Position numbers and translations under genes: made by a program | Notes under the pieces: model-generated | Told to the model about the DNA's origin: nothing | Database searches by the model: none | The model's input: only the letters and a program-made list of their open reading frames with translations | Origin: Verrucomicrobiaceae bacterium | Lineage (GTDB): Bacteria; Verrucomicrobiota; Verrucomicrobiia; Verrucomicrobiales; Verrucomicrobiaceae | Direction: 5' to 3' | Length of the DNA: 64,000 nt | NCBI GenBank assembly: GCA_016795465.1 | Contig: JAEUHK010000030.1 | Location: forward strand, 1 to 64,000 | Shown: positions 33,801 through 45,800 of the stretch, one piece after another | How the letters are laid out: each line of letters starts with the position of its first letter | How positions within the stretch are numbered: position 1 is the first letter of the stretch

Positions 33801-36800
33801 TTGCCGGTGGTGATGCTGGCGTCGTTGTCCGTGGCGTCCGCGCCTTGATCGACGCTGGTGATGACGCTGCCGTCCACAAGGGTGATCGGGAACTGCACAG
33901 CATAGGTGCCGGGCTGCAGATCATAGAAGAGGTAGTAGCCCGTGCTGTCGGTGACCTTTGTGCCGATGGCTGTGCCTGCGCTACTGAGAAGTGTGACAGT
34001 CACACCAGCCACGCCGGGTTCGCCACCATCCTGCTGACCGTTACGATTGAGGTCCATCCAGACGTAGTCACCGAGCGAGGCCAGCGGATTGTAGAAGCCG
34101 GCATCGAGCGTAAGGTTATTGTCACCAGCGGCGAGGGTGACGTTGATCGTCTTGCCAGTGGTTGCATTGGCATCGCTATCGAGCGTGTCATTGCCACCCT
34201 GATCGATGCCAGTGAGGACGAGATTGCCGATGGTCGTCGGGAATTGCACGGCGTAGTCGCCGGGTTGCAGTCCAGTGAAGAGATAGAAGCCAGTGGCGTC
34301 CGTGGTGGTGGTGCCGATGGATGCGCCCGCGCTGTTGAGCAAGGTCACGACAACGCTCTCAATGCCGGGTTCACCGGAATCCTGCACGCCATTTTTGTTG
34401 AGATCCTTCCAGACGTAATTACCCAACGTCGCGAGTGGCGAGTAATAGCCGACGTCCCAAGTGAGATCGTTTTCACCCGCCACCAGAGTGGTGACGATGG
34501 TCCTGCCCGTGGTGAGGTTAGCATCGCTATCGCTGCTGTCAGAACCGACATCAACAGGGCTGAGCACCTTGCTGCCAACGGTAAGCGGGAAGCCGAGTCT
34601 GTAGTCGCCGGGTTGGAGATCCGTGAAGCGGTAAAAGCCGGTGGCATCCGTGGTCGTGGTGCCGATGGCGACATTGCTGCTATCGTAGAGCGTGACGGTC
34701 ACGCCTTCGATACCAGGCTCGCCGCCGTCTTGCTGGCCGTTACGGTCGGCGTCAAACCAGATGTAATCACCGATCGAAGCGAGCGGTGAGTTGTAACCCG
34801 CGTCGAGGGTGAGGTTGTTCTCACCAGCAGTGAGCGTGACGTTGATCGTCTTGCCGGTGCTGATGTCGGCATCGCTGTCCTTGGCATTATCACCGCCAAG
34901 GAGAGGCGTGCTGAGTACGAGGTCGCCACCATTGAGGCTGGCTGGGAACTGCACGGCGTAGATGCCGGGCTGGAGATCGGTGAAGACGTAGTAGCCGCTG
35001 GCATCCGTCAAAGTGGTGCCGATGGCTGTGCCCGTGCTGTTCAGCAGCGTGACGGTCACGCCCTGGGTGCCGGGTTCGCCCGAATCCTGCACGCCATCGC
35101 GATCAGTGTCGCTCCAGACAAAGTTACCGAGTGAGGCAAGCGGTGAGACGTAGCCTGCGTCGATGGTTGGATTGTGCTCCGCAGCTGCGAGGGTGACGTT
35201 GATCGTCTTGCCCGTGGTTGTGTTGGCATCGCTGTCGGATGCGTCTGCACCTTGATCAGTCGTGGTGAGGACGAGATCGCCACCTTCAAGAGAAGCAGGG
35301 AACTGCACGGCGTAGGTGCCGGGTTGAAGCTCCGTGAAGACATAGTAGCCAGTGGCATCCGTGGTGGTGCTACCGATGGCGACACCGCTGCTGTTGAGCA
35401 GCATCACGGCCACGCCCTGGATGCCGGGCTCACCGACATCCTGCTGTCCGTCCTTGTCGAGATCGCGCCAGACGTAGTCGCCTAGAGAAGCGAGCGGCGA
35501 GACGTAGCCTGCATCGAAGTCATTATAGTTTTGGCCAGCCACAAGTGTGACCGTGGTGGTCTTGCCGGTGGTCAGATTTGCATCGCTATCGAGACCATCT
35601 GCGGCGGCATCCAGCGTGGTCAGCACATGACCATTTCCAAGGTCGATCGGGAACCCGATGCTGTAGGTGCCGGGCTGGAGATCACCGAAGTGATAGTAGC
35701 CCACGCTGTTCGTGGTGGTGGTTCCAATGAGGGCATTGAGGTTGTTGTAGAGATTGACAGTGACGCCTTGGATACCGGGCTCACCCAAATCTTGTGCTCC
35801 ATCGCGATCAAGATCACTCCAAACATAGTCACCAATGGAGGCCAACGGCGAGCTGTAACCCGCGTCGATGGTTGGATTGTGCTCACCCGCAGCGAGAGTG
35901 ACCGATGCAGTGCGTCCTGTAGCGACCACAGGATCGCTATCGGTGGCGGTTGCGCCCTGAAGCGAAGCTGTCAGCACGGCGAGGTTGCCGAGCTCAATCG
36001 GGAAGCCGATGCTGTAAGTGCCAGGATCGAGATTGCCAAAGTGGTAGTAGCCGACTCCGTTGGTCGTGGTCGTGCCAATGGCGGTCCCTGCGCTGTCGTA
36101 GAGCACAACGGTGACACCTTCGATGCCGGGCTCATTTGCATCCTGCTGAGCGTTACGATCCAGATCCATCCACACGAAGTCACCGATGGAGGCCTTCGGC
36201 GAAATGTAGCCAGCATCCCATGTTGGATCATTCTGACCAGCGACCAGAGTGATCGAGGCAGTCTGGCCCGTGCTGGTGTTTGCATCACTGTCAGTGGTGA
36301 CTGCACCACTGTTGGCAGCGGTCAGCGTGTAAGCATTGCTGTTCAGTGAAACTGGGAAGAGCAGCGAGTAGGTTCCGGGCTGGAGGCCACTGAAGCTATA
36401 ATAGCCAGTTGCATCTGCCACCGTGGTGCCGATGGCAGCACCACCATTGTCGAGGAGCGTGACCGTGACTCCAGCGATGCCAGGCTCATTGATATCCTGT
36501 TCACCATTCTTGTTCACGTCCTCCCAGACATAGTTACCCAAGCTTGCGAGCGGTGAATAGTAGCCGGCATCCCAAGTGAGATCATTGTCACCCGCAGCCA
36601 GCGTCAGGCTGATTGTCTTGCCAGTAGTCGTATCAGCATCGCTGTCACTGTTATCGGAGCCACTGTTTGGAGTAGTGAGAACATTCACTCCGCTGGTCAG
36701 CGGGAATCCGACGCTGTAGTCGCCAGGCTGCAACTCCGTGAAGTGGTAGAAGCCGGTGGCATCTGTGGTGGTCGTGCCGATGGCGTCGCCATTGTCGTCA

Positions 36801-39800
36801 AAGAGAGTGATGATCACTCCCTGGATGCCAGGCTCACCTCCGTTTTGCTGGCCGTCGCGATTCAGATCGAGCCAGACGAAATCACCGAGGGAAGCGAATG
36901 GCGAGTAGTAGCCCGCATCCAGCGTGAGGTTATTTTCACCTGCAATCAGAGTGACAGAAGTGGTGCGGCCCGTCGTGAGGCTCGCATCGCTATCCGTGCC
37001 GTCGTTTCCACCCGCATCAATCGGTGAGAGCACCAGGCTGCCGACGGTGAGTGGGAACTCGACCGAGTAAGTGCCGGGCTGGAGATCCGAGAAGAGATAG
37101 AGGCCCGAAGCGTCGGTGGTGGTGCTGCCCAGGGTATTGCCAAAACTGTCGATGAGCTTCACGGTCACGCCTTGGATGCCTGCTTCACCAGCGTCTTGGA
37201 CACCATCGCGGTCGGTGTCGCGCCACACGTAGTTACCGAGGGAGGCAAGCGGCGACTGATAACCTGCATCAAGCGTGAGGTCATTGGCACCGGCAGCAAG
37301 TGTGACATTGTTGGTCTTGCCCGTCGTGATATTGGCATCACTGTCGGTAGCATCATTACCACCCAGATCGGGCGTGCTGAGCACAAGATCACCCCCATTG
37401 AGGCTGGCCGGGAACTGGATGGCATAGGTGCCGGGTTGGAGATCGGTGAAGACGTAGTAGCCGCTGGCATCGGTCAAGGTGGAGCCGATGGCGACACCGC
37501 TGCTGTTCAGCAAGATGACGCTGACGCCCCGGATACCAGGTTCACCGGAGTCCTGAACGCCATCACGATCCGTGTCGCTCCAAACGTAATTACCAAGCGA
37601 GGCAAGCGGTGATACGTAGCCTGCGTCGAGCGTTGGATTGTGCTCAGCGGCAGCGAGTGTGAGGTTGATCGTCTTGCCGGTGGTCGTGTTTGCATCGCTA
37701 TCGGAAGAGTCTGCGCCTTGATCGATGGTAGTCAGCACGAGGTCGCTGCCATTGAGGCTGGCTGGGAACTGCACGGCGTAGGTGCCGGGCTGGAGATCAG
37801 TGAAGATGTAATACCCGGTGGCGTCAGTCGTCGTGCTGCCGATGGCCACGCCGCTGCTGTTCAGCAAGGTGACAGGAACACCCTGAATACCAGGCTCACC
37901 CATGTCTTGGGCGCCATCCTTATCGAGATCGCGCCAGACGTAATCACCGAGTGAAGCAAACGGCGAGACGTAGCCGGCATCGAAGTCTGGGTAGTTCTGA
38001 CCGGAGGTGAGCACGACCGTTGTCGTCCGGCCATTGCCGATATTGGCATCACTGTCGGCGATGTCCGCTGCGTTGTCGCGAGTGGTCAGCACATAACCGT
38101 TCCCGAGCGTGGTCGGGAATCCAATGCTGTAAGTCGCTGGCTGGAGATCACCGAAGTGGTAGTAACCCACGCTGTTCGTGGTGGTGGTTCCCACGAGGAC
38201 GTTCAGGTTGTTGTAGAGATTCACAGTGACGCCTTCGATGCCGGGCTCGCCCGCATCCTGGAAGCCATCGCGATCCAGGTCTTTCCAGACGTAATCGCCA
38301 ATCGAAGCAAGCGGCGAGACATAGCCGGCGTCGATGGTTGGATTGTGCTCACCTGCGATGAGAGTCACCGAAGCCGTGCGACCATTGGAAGTGACCGGAT
38401 TGCTGTCGGTGGTGGTGGCTCCCTGGAGTGAAGCTGTGAGCACTGCGCTGTTTGGAAGCGCCGCGGGGAAGCCAACACTGTAAGTTCCCGCGTCGAGGTT
38501 GGTGAACTGATACCAGCCGAGGCCGTTGGTAGTGGTTGTGCCAACGGGTGAGCCGCCACTGTCATACAAGGTGATGACAACGCCCTGGATGCCTGGCTCA
38601 TTGGCGTCCTGTTGGAAGTTGCGGTTCAAGTCCATCCACACGAAGTCACCGAGGCTTGCCTTGTTGCTGATAAAGCCGAAGTCCACGGTGATGTTGTTTT
38701 CACCTGCCACGAGAGTGATGTTGGCTGTCCTGCCAGTCGCTGGGTTGCCGTCACTGTCCGTGGCATCCGTGCCCAACTGATCTGCGGCACCGAGAAGTTT
38801 GCCATCAGCCAAAGTCGGTGGCACGCCAACGGTGTAGGTGCCGGGATCGAGATCCCAGAAGCTGTAGAAGCCCACGGCATTAGTGGTGGTCGTGCCGATG
38901 GCGGTGCCACTGCTGTTGTAAAGCGTGACCACCACATTTTCGATACCTGGCTCACCGGCATCCTGGATGCCATCGCGATCCAGATCGAACCAGACGAAGT
39001 TACCCAGCGAGGCTTTCGGGCTGAAGTAACCGGTGTCGAGGTCCGGGTAGTTGTCTCCAGCCGCCAGCGTCACGGCGGCAGTGCGGCCCGTGGTGACATT
39101 GGCGTCGCTGTCCAGACCTTCGATGCCAATGCCGGGAAGCGTGAGGATCAAATCAGGATTGAGTGATGCAGGGAAACCAACGCTGTAGTCGCCCGGCTGC
39201 AAACCAGTGAAGGCATAGTAGCCAAGGGCATTGGTCGTGGTGGTGCCAATCGCGATGTTGCTGCTGTTGTAAAGCGTGACGACCACGTTCTCGATGCCGG
39301 GTTCGCCAGCGTCTTGAACGCCATCACGATCGAGATCACGCCAGACGAAGTTACCAAGCGAGGCAAGCGGATCGTAGTAGCCCGCGTCCAGCGTCGTGTT
39401 GTTGTCGCCTGCGGCGAGCACAACGTTGGCCGTTTGGCCTGTGGTGAGGCTTGCATCGCTGTCGGTGGCGTCATTGCCACTGGCATCCAGCGGCGAGAGC
39501 GCAAGGCTGCCGACGGTGACAGGGAAATCGACCGAGTAAGTGCCAGGCTGGAGTCCGGTGAAGGTGTAGAAGCCCGTGGCATCCGTCGCGGTGCTGCCGA
39601 TGGCTGTGCCGCTGCTGTTGAGCAAGGTGACGACGACACCGGCGATGCCGGGTTCGCCGGAGTCCTGGGTTCCGTCTTTGTCGAGATCCTTCCACACAAA
39701 GTTGCCGAGGCTGGCGAGCGGCGAGCTGTAGCCCGCGTCGAGCGTGGTGTTGCTGTCGCCAGCGGCGAGCGTGACGTTAATGGTCTTGCCGGTGGTCGTG

Positions 39801-42800
39801 CTGGCATCGCTATCAAGCGTGTCATTGCCACCGAGATCAATGCCGGTCAGCACGGAGCTGGCACCAGCGGTCAGCGGGAACTGCACGGCATAGGTGCCGG
39901 GCTGCAGATTCGTGAAGGCGTAGTAGCCGGTGGCGTCTGTTGTCGTTGTGCCGATGGCGGTGCCGGTGCTGTTGAGCAAGGTCACGATCAGGCCCTGGAT
40001 GCCGGGTTCGCCAGCGTCTTGCACGCCATCGCGATCAAGATCGCTCCAGACAAAGTTGCCGATGGAGGCGAGCAACGGCGTGACATAACCCGCATCGAGG
40101 TCGGGGTAGTTCTGGCCTGCGCTGAGCGTGACATTGGTTGTTTTTCCGGTGCCGTCGTTTGCATCGCTGCCGGTGGCTTGCGTGCCTTGTCCGGCTTGTG
40201 TGAGAGTGGCCGTGGTGCCAAGCGCGGTTGGGAACTGCACGGCATAAGTGCCGGGCTGGAGATCGGTGAAGTTGTAGTAACCGACGCCATTCGTGGTGGT
40301 GCTGCCGATGGCGACGCCGCTGCTGTTGAGCAAGGTGACGGTGACGCCCTGGATGCCGGGCTCGCCTGCATCCTGGATGCCGTCCTTGTCGAGATCGTTC
40401 CAAACGAAGTCACCCAAGGAGGCGAGCGATGAAACATAGCCCGCGTCCCAGGTTGGATCATTTTCACCGGCCGTCAGCACGGTGGTGATGGTGAGTCCGG
40501 TGCTGGTGCTGGCATCGCTGTCGAGTGTGTCCGCGGCATTGTCTGCCGTGGTCAGGACCATGCCCTGGCCGATGATGGTCGGGAAACCGACACCATAAGT
40601 TCCAGGAGCCAGCTCGGTGAAGCTGTAGTAACCGAGGCTGTCGGTGGTGGTGCTGCCGATGGCGACGCCGCTGCTGTTGTAAAGCGTGACGGCCACACCT
40701 TCGATGCCGGGTTCACCAGCATCCTGGCGTCCATTGCGATTGAGGTCCTTCCACACAAAGTCACCGAGGCTGGCCTTCGTGGATTGGTAGCCAGCATCGA
40801 TCGTTCCGTTATGCTGACCTGCCGTGAGCGTGACATTGGCGGTGAGACCCGTGCCAGCATTTGGATTGCTGTCGGTGGCAGTTGCCCCTTGCAGTGCGGT
40901 GGTCAGCGCGTTGCCATTTGGCAGTGTGGCGGGGAAGCTGACGCTGTAGGTGCCGGCATCAAGACTGGTGAATTGATACCAACCCGCGCCATTGGTCGTG
41001 GTGGTGCCGACGGCTGTGCCACTGCTGTTGTAAAGGGTGACGATCACGCCTTCGATGCCGGGTTCATTCGGATCTTGCTGACCATCACTGTCGAGGTCGA
41101 GCCAGACGAAGTCACCGAGGCTGGCCTTGTTGCTGTAGAAGCCGAAGTCGATGGTGGAGTTGTATTCACCCGCCACCAGTGTGATCGAGGGACTGCGGCC
41201 TGTGCTGATGTTGCCGTCGCTGTCGGTGGCATCTGTGCCGACCTGATCAGCGGCACCGAGGATGAGGCCATCGGGCAAGGTTGTTGGAACACCCACACTG
41301 TAGGAGCCTGGATCAAGGTCCCAGAAGTTGTAGAAGCCGACGGCATTCGTCGTCGTGGTGCCGACCGCCGTGCCAGCGCTGTTGTAGAGAGTGACGATGA
41401 CGTTCTCGATGCCGGGTTCACCGACCTGCTGGATGCCATCGCGATTCAGATCCTTCCAGACGAAGTCGCCTAGTGAAGCCTTCGGTGAGTTGTAGCCTGC
41501 GTCGAGCGTGGTGTTGTTTTCACCGGAGACGAGTGTCACGGTCGGTGTGCGGCCGGTGGTGACATTCGCGTCACTGTCGGTGAGATCAGAGCCAACATCA
41601 GCCGTAGTGAGCACGCCGGTCGGAGTCAGCGATGCAGGGAAACCAACGCTGTAGGTTCCTGGCACGAGACCCGTGAAGCTATAGAAGCCGACGGCGTTTG
41701 TGGTGGTGGTGCCGATGGCGGTGCCACCGCTGTTGTAGAGGGTAACGACGACGTTCTCGATGCCGGGTTCATTGAAATCCTGCACACCATCACGGTCGAG
41801 ATCCTTCCAGACGAAGTTGCCGAGTGAAGCAGGCTGCACAAAGCCACTGTCGAGGGTGAGATCGCTACCGCCACCCGCGAGCACAGAACTTTGAGCGCTG
41901 AGTCCGTTGCTGTCATTGGCCGTGGTGCTGCCGGAAGCATTCACAAGCGTCGGATTCCAACCCGCAGGCGCGACGAAGCGGACGGTGTATTGGCCAGGAG
42001 GCAGATTGGTGAACGTGTAAAGACCGGTGCTCGTAGTGACCACAGGCGCAATGGCCGCGCCATTGATGTCGGTGGTGATCTGCGTGGTGCCAGCGGCGTT
42101 GTAGAGAGTCACCGTTGCGCCAGCGAGGCCGAGATCGCCGCCTTCTTGGATGCCGTTGCCGTTCATGTCCTGCCAGACAAAGTTGCCGACCGTCACTGGC
42201 TGCACAAAACCACTGTCGAGTGTGTTGTCTGACTGACCGCTGGCGAGCACGCTGCTCTGGGCGCTGAGGCCATTGCTGTCATTCGCCGTGGTGCTACCGG
42301 GGGCGTTCACCAGAGTCGGTACATAGCCGGGCGGCGGTGTGAACTTCACCGTGTATTGGCCCTGCGGCAGATTCGTGAAGCTGTAGAGCCCCGTCGAAGT
42401 CGTGACAAACGGCGTGATGGCTCCACCAAGCAGATTGGTAGTCACCGGCGTGGTGCCTGTCGCGTCGTAAAGAGTGACGGTGACGCCTGCGAGTCCGAGT
42501 TCAGCCGGGTCCTTGATGCCATTGTAAGTGCTGTCGATCCAGACCAGATCACCCACGCTGACTGGCTGGGCAAAACCAAAGTCCACCGTGAGGTCTGTCT
42601 TCGCATCACCAGAGACATTGTCACTGTTGGCAAGCACACCGATTTCGGTGCCCGCATCAATGGGGGCGGTGCCGACATTGACGGTCACATTTGCGAGGAT
42701 GCCGTTGGTGCCAGGAGCGGTGTTGTCCACGCCCTTCTCACCCGCGTTGTCATCGACGCCCGCGCCGTTCACACCGGGAACCGAGTAGTAGCCGAACAAA

Positions 42801-45800
42801 GGTCCGCCGCTGAGGAACTGAGAAGCAGGGATGCGCACCACGTAGGTTCCAGGCGTCAGATTCTGGAATCCATAGATGCCTTTCACGCTGCTGATCGTCG
42901 CCGTTGTGGTGGTGGCGATGGGACGGGTGGCGAGGGATTGACCTTGCTGGAACAACTCGACTGTGACGCCGTCGATGCCTTCGCCCGGCGTGTATTTACC
43001 ATCTCCGTTCGCGTCGATGAAGACAACGTTACCGATACCGACAAGCACGGCGTCATTCCAGAAGCCGAAGTCGATGGTGAGATTCACATCGGAGTCATAC
43101 GGATTGTCGGACGTGTTGAGGAAGCCGACTTCATAACCCGAATTTTGCGGCTGGCCGCCGAGTGCGAGCACAACGTCATCGCTGCGGAGACCGGAGCTGA
43201 GGTAAGTGATGCTGTCGAGGGCATCATCGCCATTGTCGTCGTCACGCAAGTAGCCTGGAGTACCACCAATGTTGATCAGCCCATTCAGCGGCTGGCCCGC
43301 TCCGAAGTTGGTCGGTGGTATGAAGACGAAGTAGGTGCCTGGATTGAGATTGCTGAAGAGATAGGTGCCATCAGGAGCCGTGGTCGTGGTGGCCACCGCA
43401 GGATCAACGAGCGGATTGGTGCCCGTTGCGAAAAGCCTCACCGTGACGCCATTGACGCCTTCACCGACGTCGTGGTTGCCGTCATTGTTGAGGTCGTTGA
43501 AGACGACATTGCCCACGGCGATGGGCTTGATGAAGCCGAAGTCCACGGAGAGGTTACCATTGTTGTCATCGACATTAAGTCCGTCTGGAGTGCCAAGGCT
43601 ATCCTCACCGGTGGGCTCGGTGTTCGGAGCCAAAGTGAAGGGCTGGCTCGTGGTTGTGTTGCTGCGGACAACGATGCCGTTGCTGTCGGTGTTGCTGCTG
43701 TCGGCACCGGGGTCGAGTCCGCCAGGCGAGGTGATAAAGCCCTGGCCGGCTGGAACGGTGACGGAGACATTGTAGTCGCGTGGAAGCAGGTTGATGAACT
43801 CATACTGACCATCGGCCACGGTGGTCTTCACCGCTACGGCATCGCGATAGGCATCGAGAGCGCCTGTTGAGCCACCATCATAGCGGAGAGAAAGGGTCGC
43901 CCCAGAAATGCCAGGTTCACCCACATCTTGCTGACCGTCTTTGTCGAGGTCGAACCAAACCACGCTGCCCACGGAAACGAGATCTGGGAGATTCGGCACG
44001 AATCCAATGTCCACCGTCATGTTGCCATCGCTATCAGTTCCGGCACCTGCGCCAGGAGTCTGATTGTCACCCGTGGGTTCGAGGCTGGAGTGAAGTGTGA
44101 CGGGGAGTGTTTTGACCACGCCGGGAGATTCGTAGTAGCCGTTGCTGTCTCCCACGACATCGTTATCAGGATCATTGCCAGTCGGCGTCGTGAGGATGTA
44201 ATAAGGCGGCGGTGCCACGCCGACCACGTAGTCACCTGGAGGAAGATTGGTGAACTCGTATTTGCCTGAGTTTGGCGTGGAGATCGTGGCTACCTGCGTG
44301 CCGCTAATGTTGTTGGCGCGGGTTGTGCCATCTGCGAGGTAAAGGGTGACCACGGCCCCTGGCAGCCCGTTTTCACCGGCGTTCTGGATGCCGTTCGGAT
44401 TGCCCGCGACGTCGCGTTTGTCGATCCAGATGTAGTTGCCGACGGAAACTGGTCGGATCAGGCCGAAGTCCACGGTGGTGTCGTTTTCACCTGCGGCGAG
44501 AGTCACGACTGAGCTGCGGATGACCCCTGAAACCAGGGTGCCGTTGTTGTCGGTATTACTTGGATTCGTATCAGGATCACCACCGTTGACGAGGGTGATG
44601 CTGTGCCCTGTAGGAGGAGTGACTGTGACGTAGTAGTCACCTGGCAGGAGATCCAGGAAACTGTAGCTCCCGGACGCTGTCGTCGTGACGTTCGGAACCG
44701 GATTGCGGTGAATGTCGATGGCCGGAGAGCCATCTGGGTTTTTGAGGCTTACAACGGCACCCGTGATGGCCGGTTCACCCAGATCCTGGATGCCGTTTCC
44801 ATTGCGATCGAGCCAGACATAATTGCCGAGGGATGCGACGTTAACCGGGATGGGCACGAAGCCGAAATCGTCCGTCATGTTGCCATCAGAATCCACGCCT
44901 GAAGTCTGACCATCACTGGTCGTTTCACTGCTGATGGTGAGTGTGATCGGAGCACTCTTGGAGGCTGGGCCTGCGCCATCGATCACGCCGTTGTTATCAT
45001 TGGCCGTGTTGTTGTCCGGGTCACCACCATTGACGCCAGTGGGCACGTAGTTGGCAGGAGGAGTGACCTTCACGACGTAGTCCGTGCCGGTGACGACGAG
45101 CCCGCCTGGGAGTGTGTTGCTCAGATTGCTTGGCATCAGGCCGGTGAATTCGTAGCGGCCATTCGAACCGGTGATTTGTGACGGAACGACGACTCCATAA
45201 GCATTCGTGACGGGCGTAACGCCATCGGCTTTGAAAAGCTCGACTGTGGAACCAGGGAGAGGATTTTCGATGCCGTCCTGGATGCCATTTCCAGTCGTCA
45301 CAGGGGAGCCAAGTGTACTGTCGATCCAGACATAGTTGCCAAGGCTGGAAGCGCGAATTTCGATACCCGCTTTAATCGGCTCCGAAGGAGAGACGACTTC
45401 GTTATCGTTGGCGTTTTTGGCAGCGAACGCAAAGCTGTTCCAGGACACCTCACCGGCATCAGCATCGCTTGCCACACGGATCGGAGTGTGAAACTCAAGA
45501 TCATCCAGGGGATTGATGACCAAAGCTCCGAAGTCGAAACGGATCGAGCGAATCAGGCTCCAGTTGGAGACGGCTCCAGCCGCCATCCAGTTTGGAACAT
45601 CACTTCCAACAGGAGCCGGGCCGGAAAGTATCTCCGGGAAAAGTTCGGGACGTTGTGGGTTGGATGAAGTGCTGTAAGTGATCGTGATCGGGGCTGTTGT
45701 CGGAGCGTCGTAGGATTGGGTCCCTGTGTTCCAGCGGCGCACCGTGGCAGTGGTGGACAGCGGGCCTTCGAGATTCACGGCGTATTGCGAGCCACGACCG

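Noticed and set aside
30840..45355. CRISPR-like or satellite array
   Set aside because: Repeats are ~350 bases, imperfect and coding for protein modules; no short identical repeats with unique spacers.
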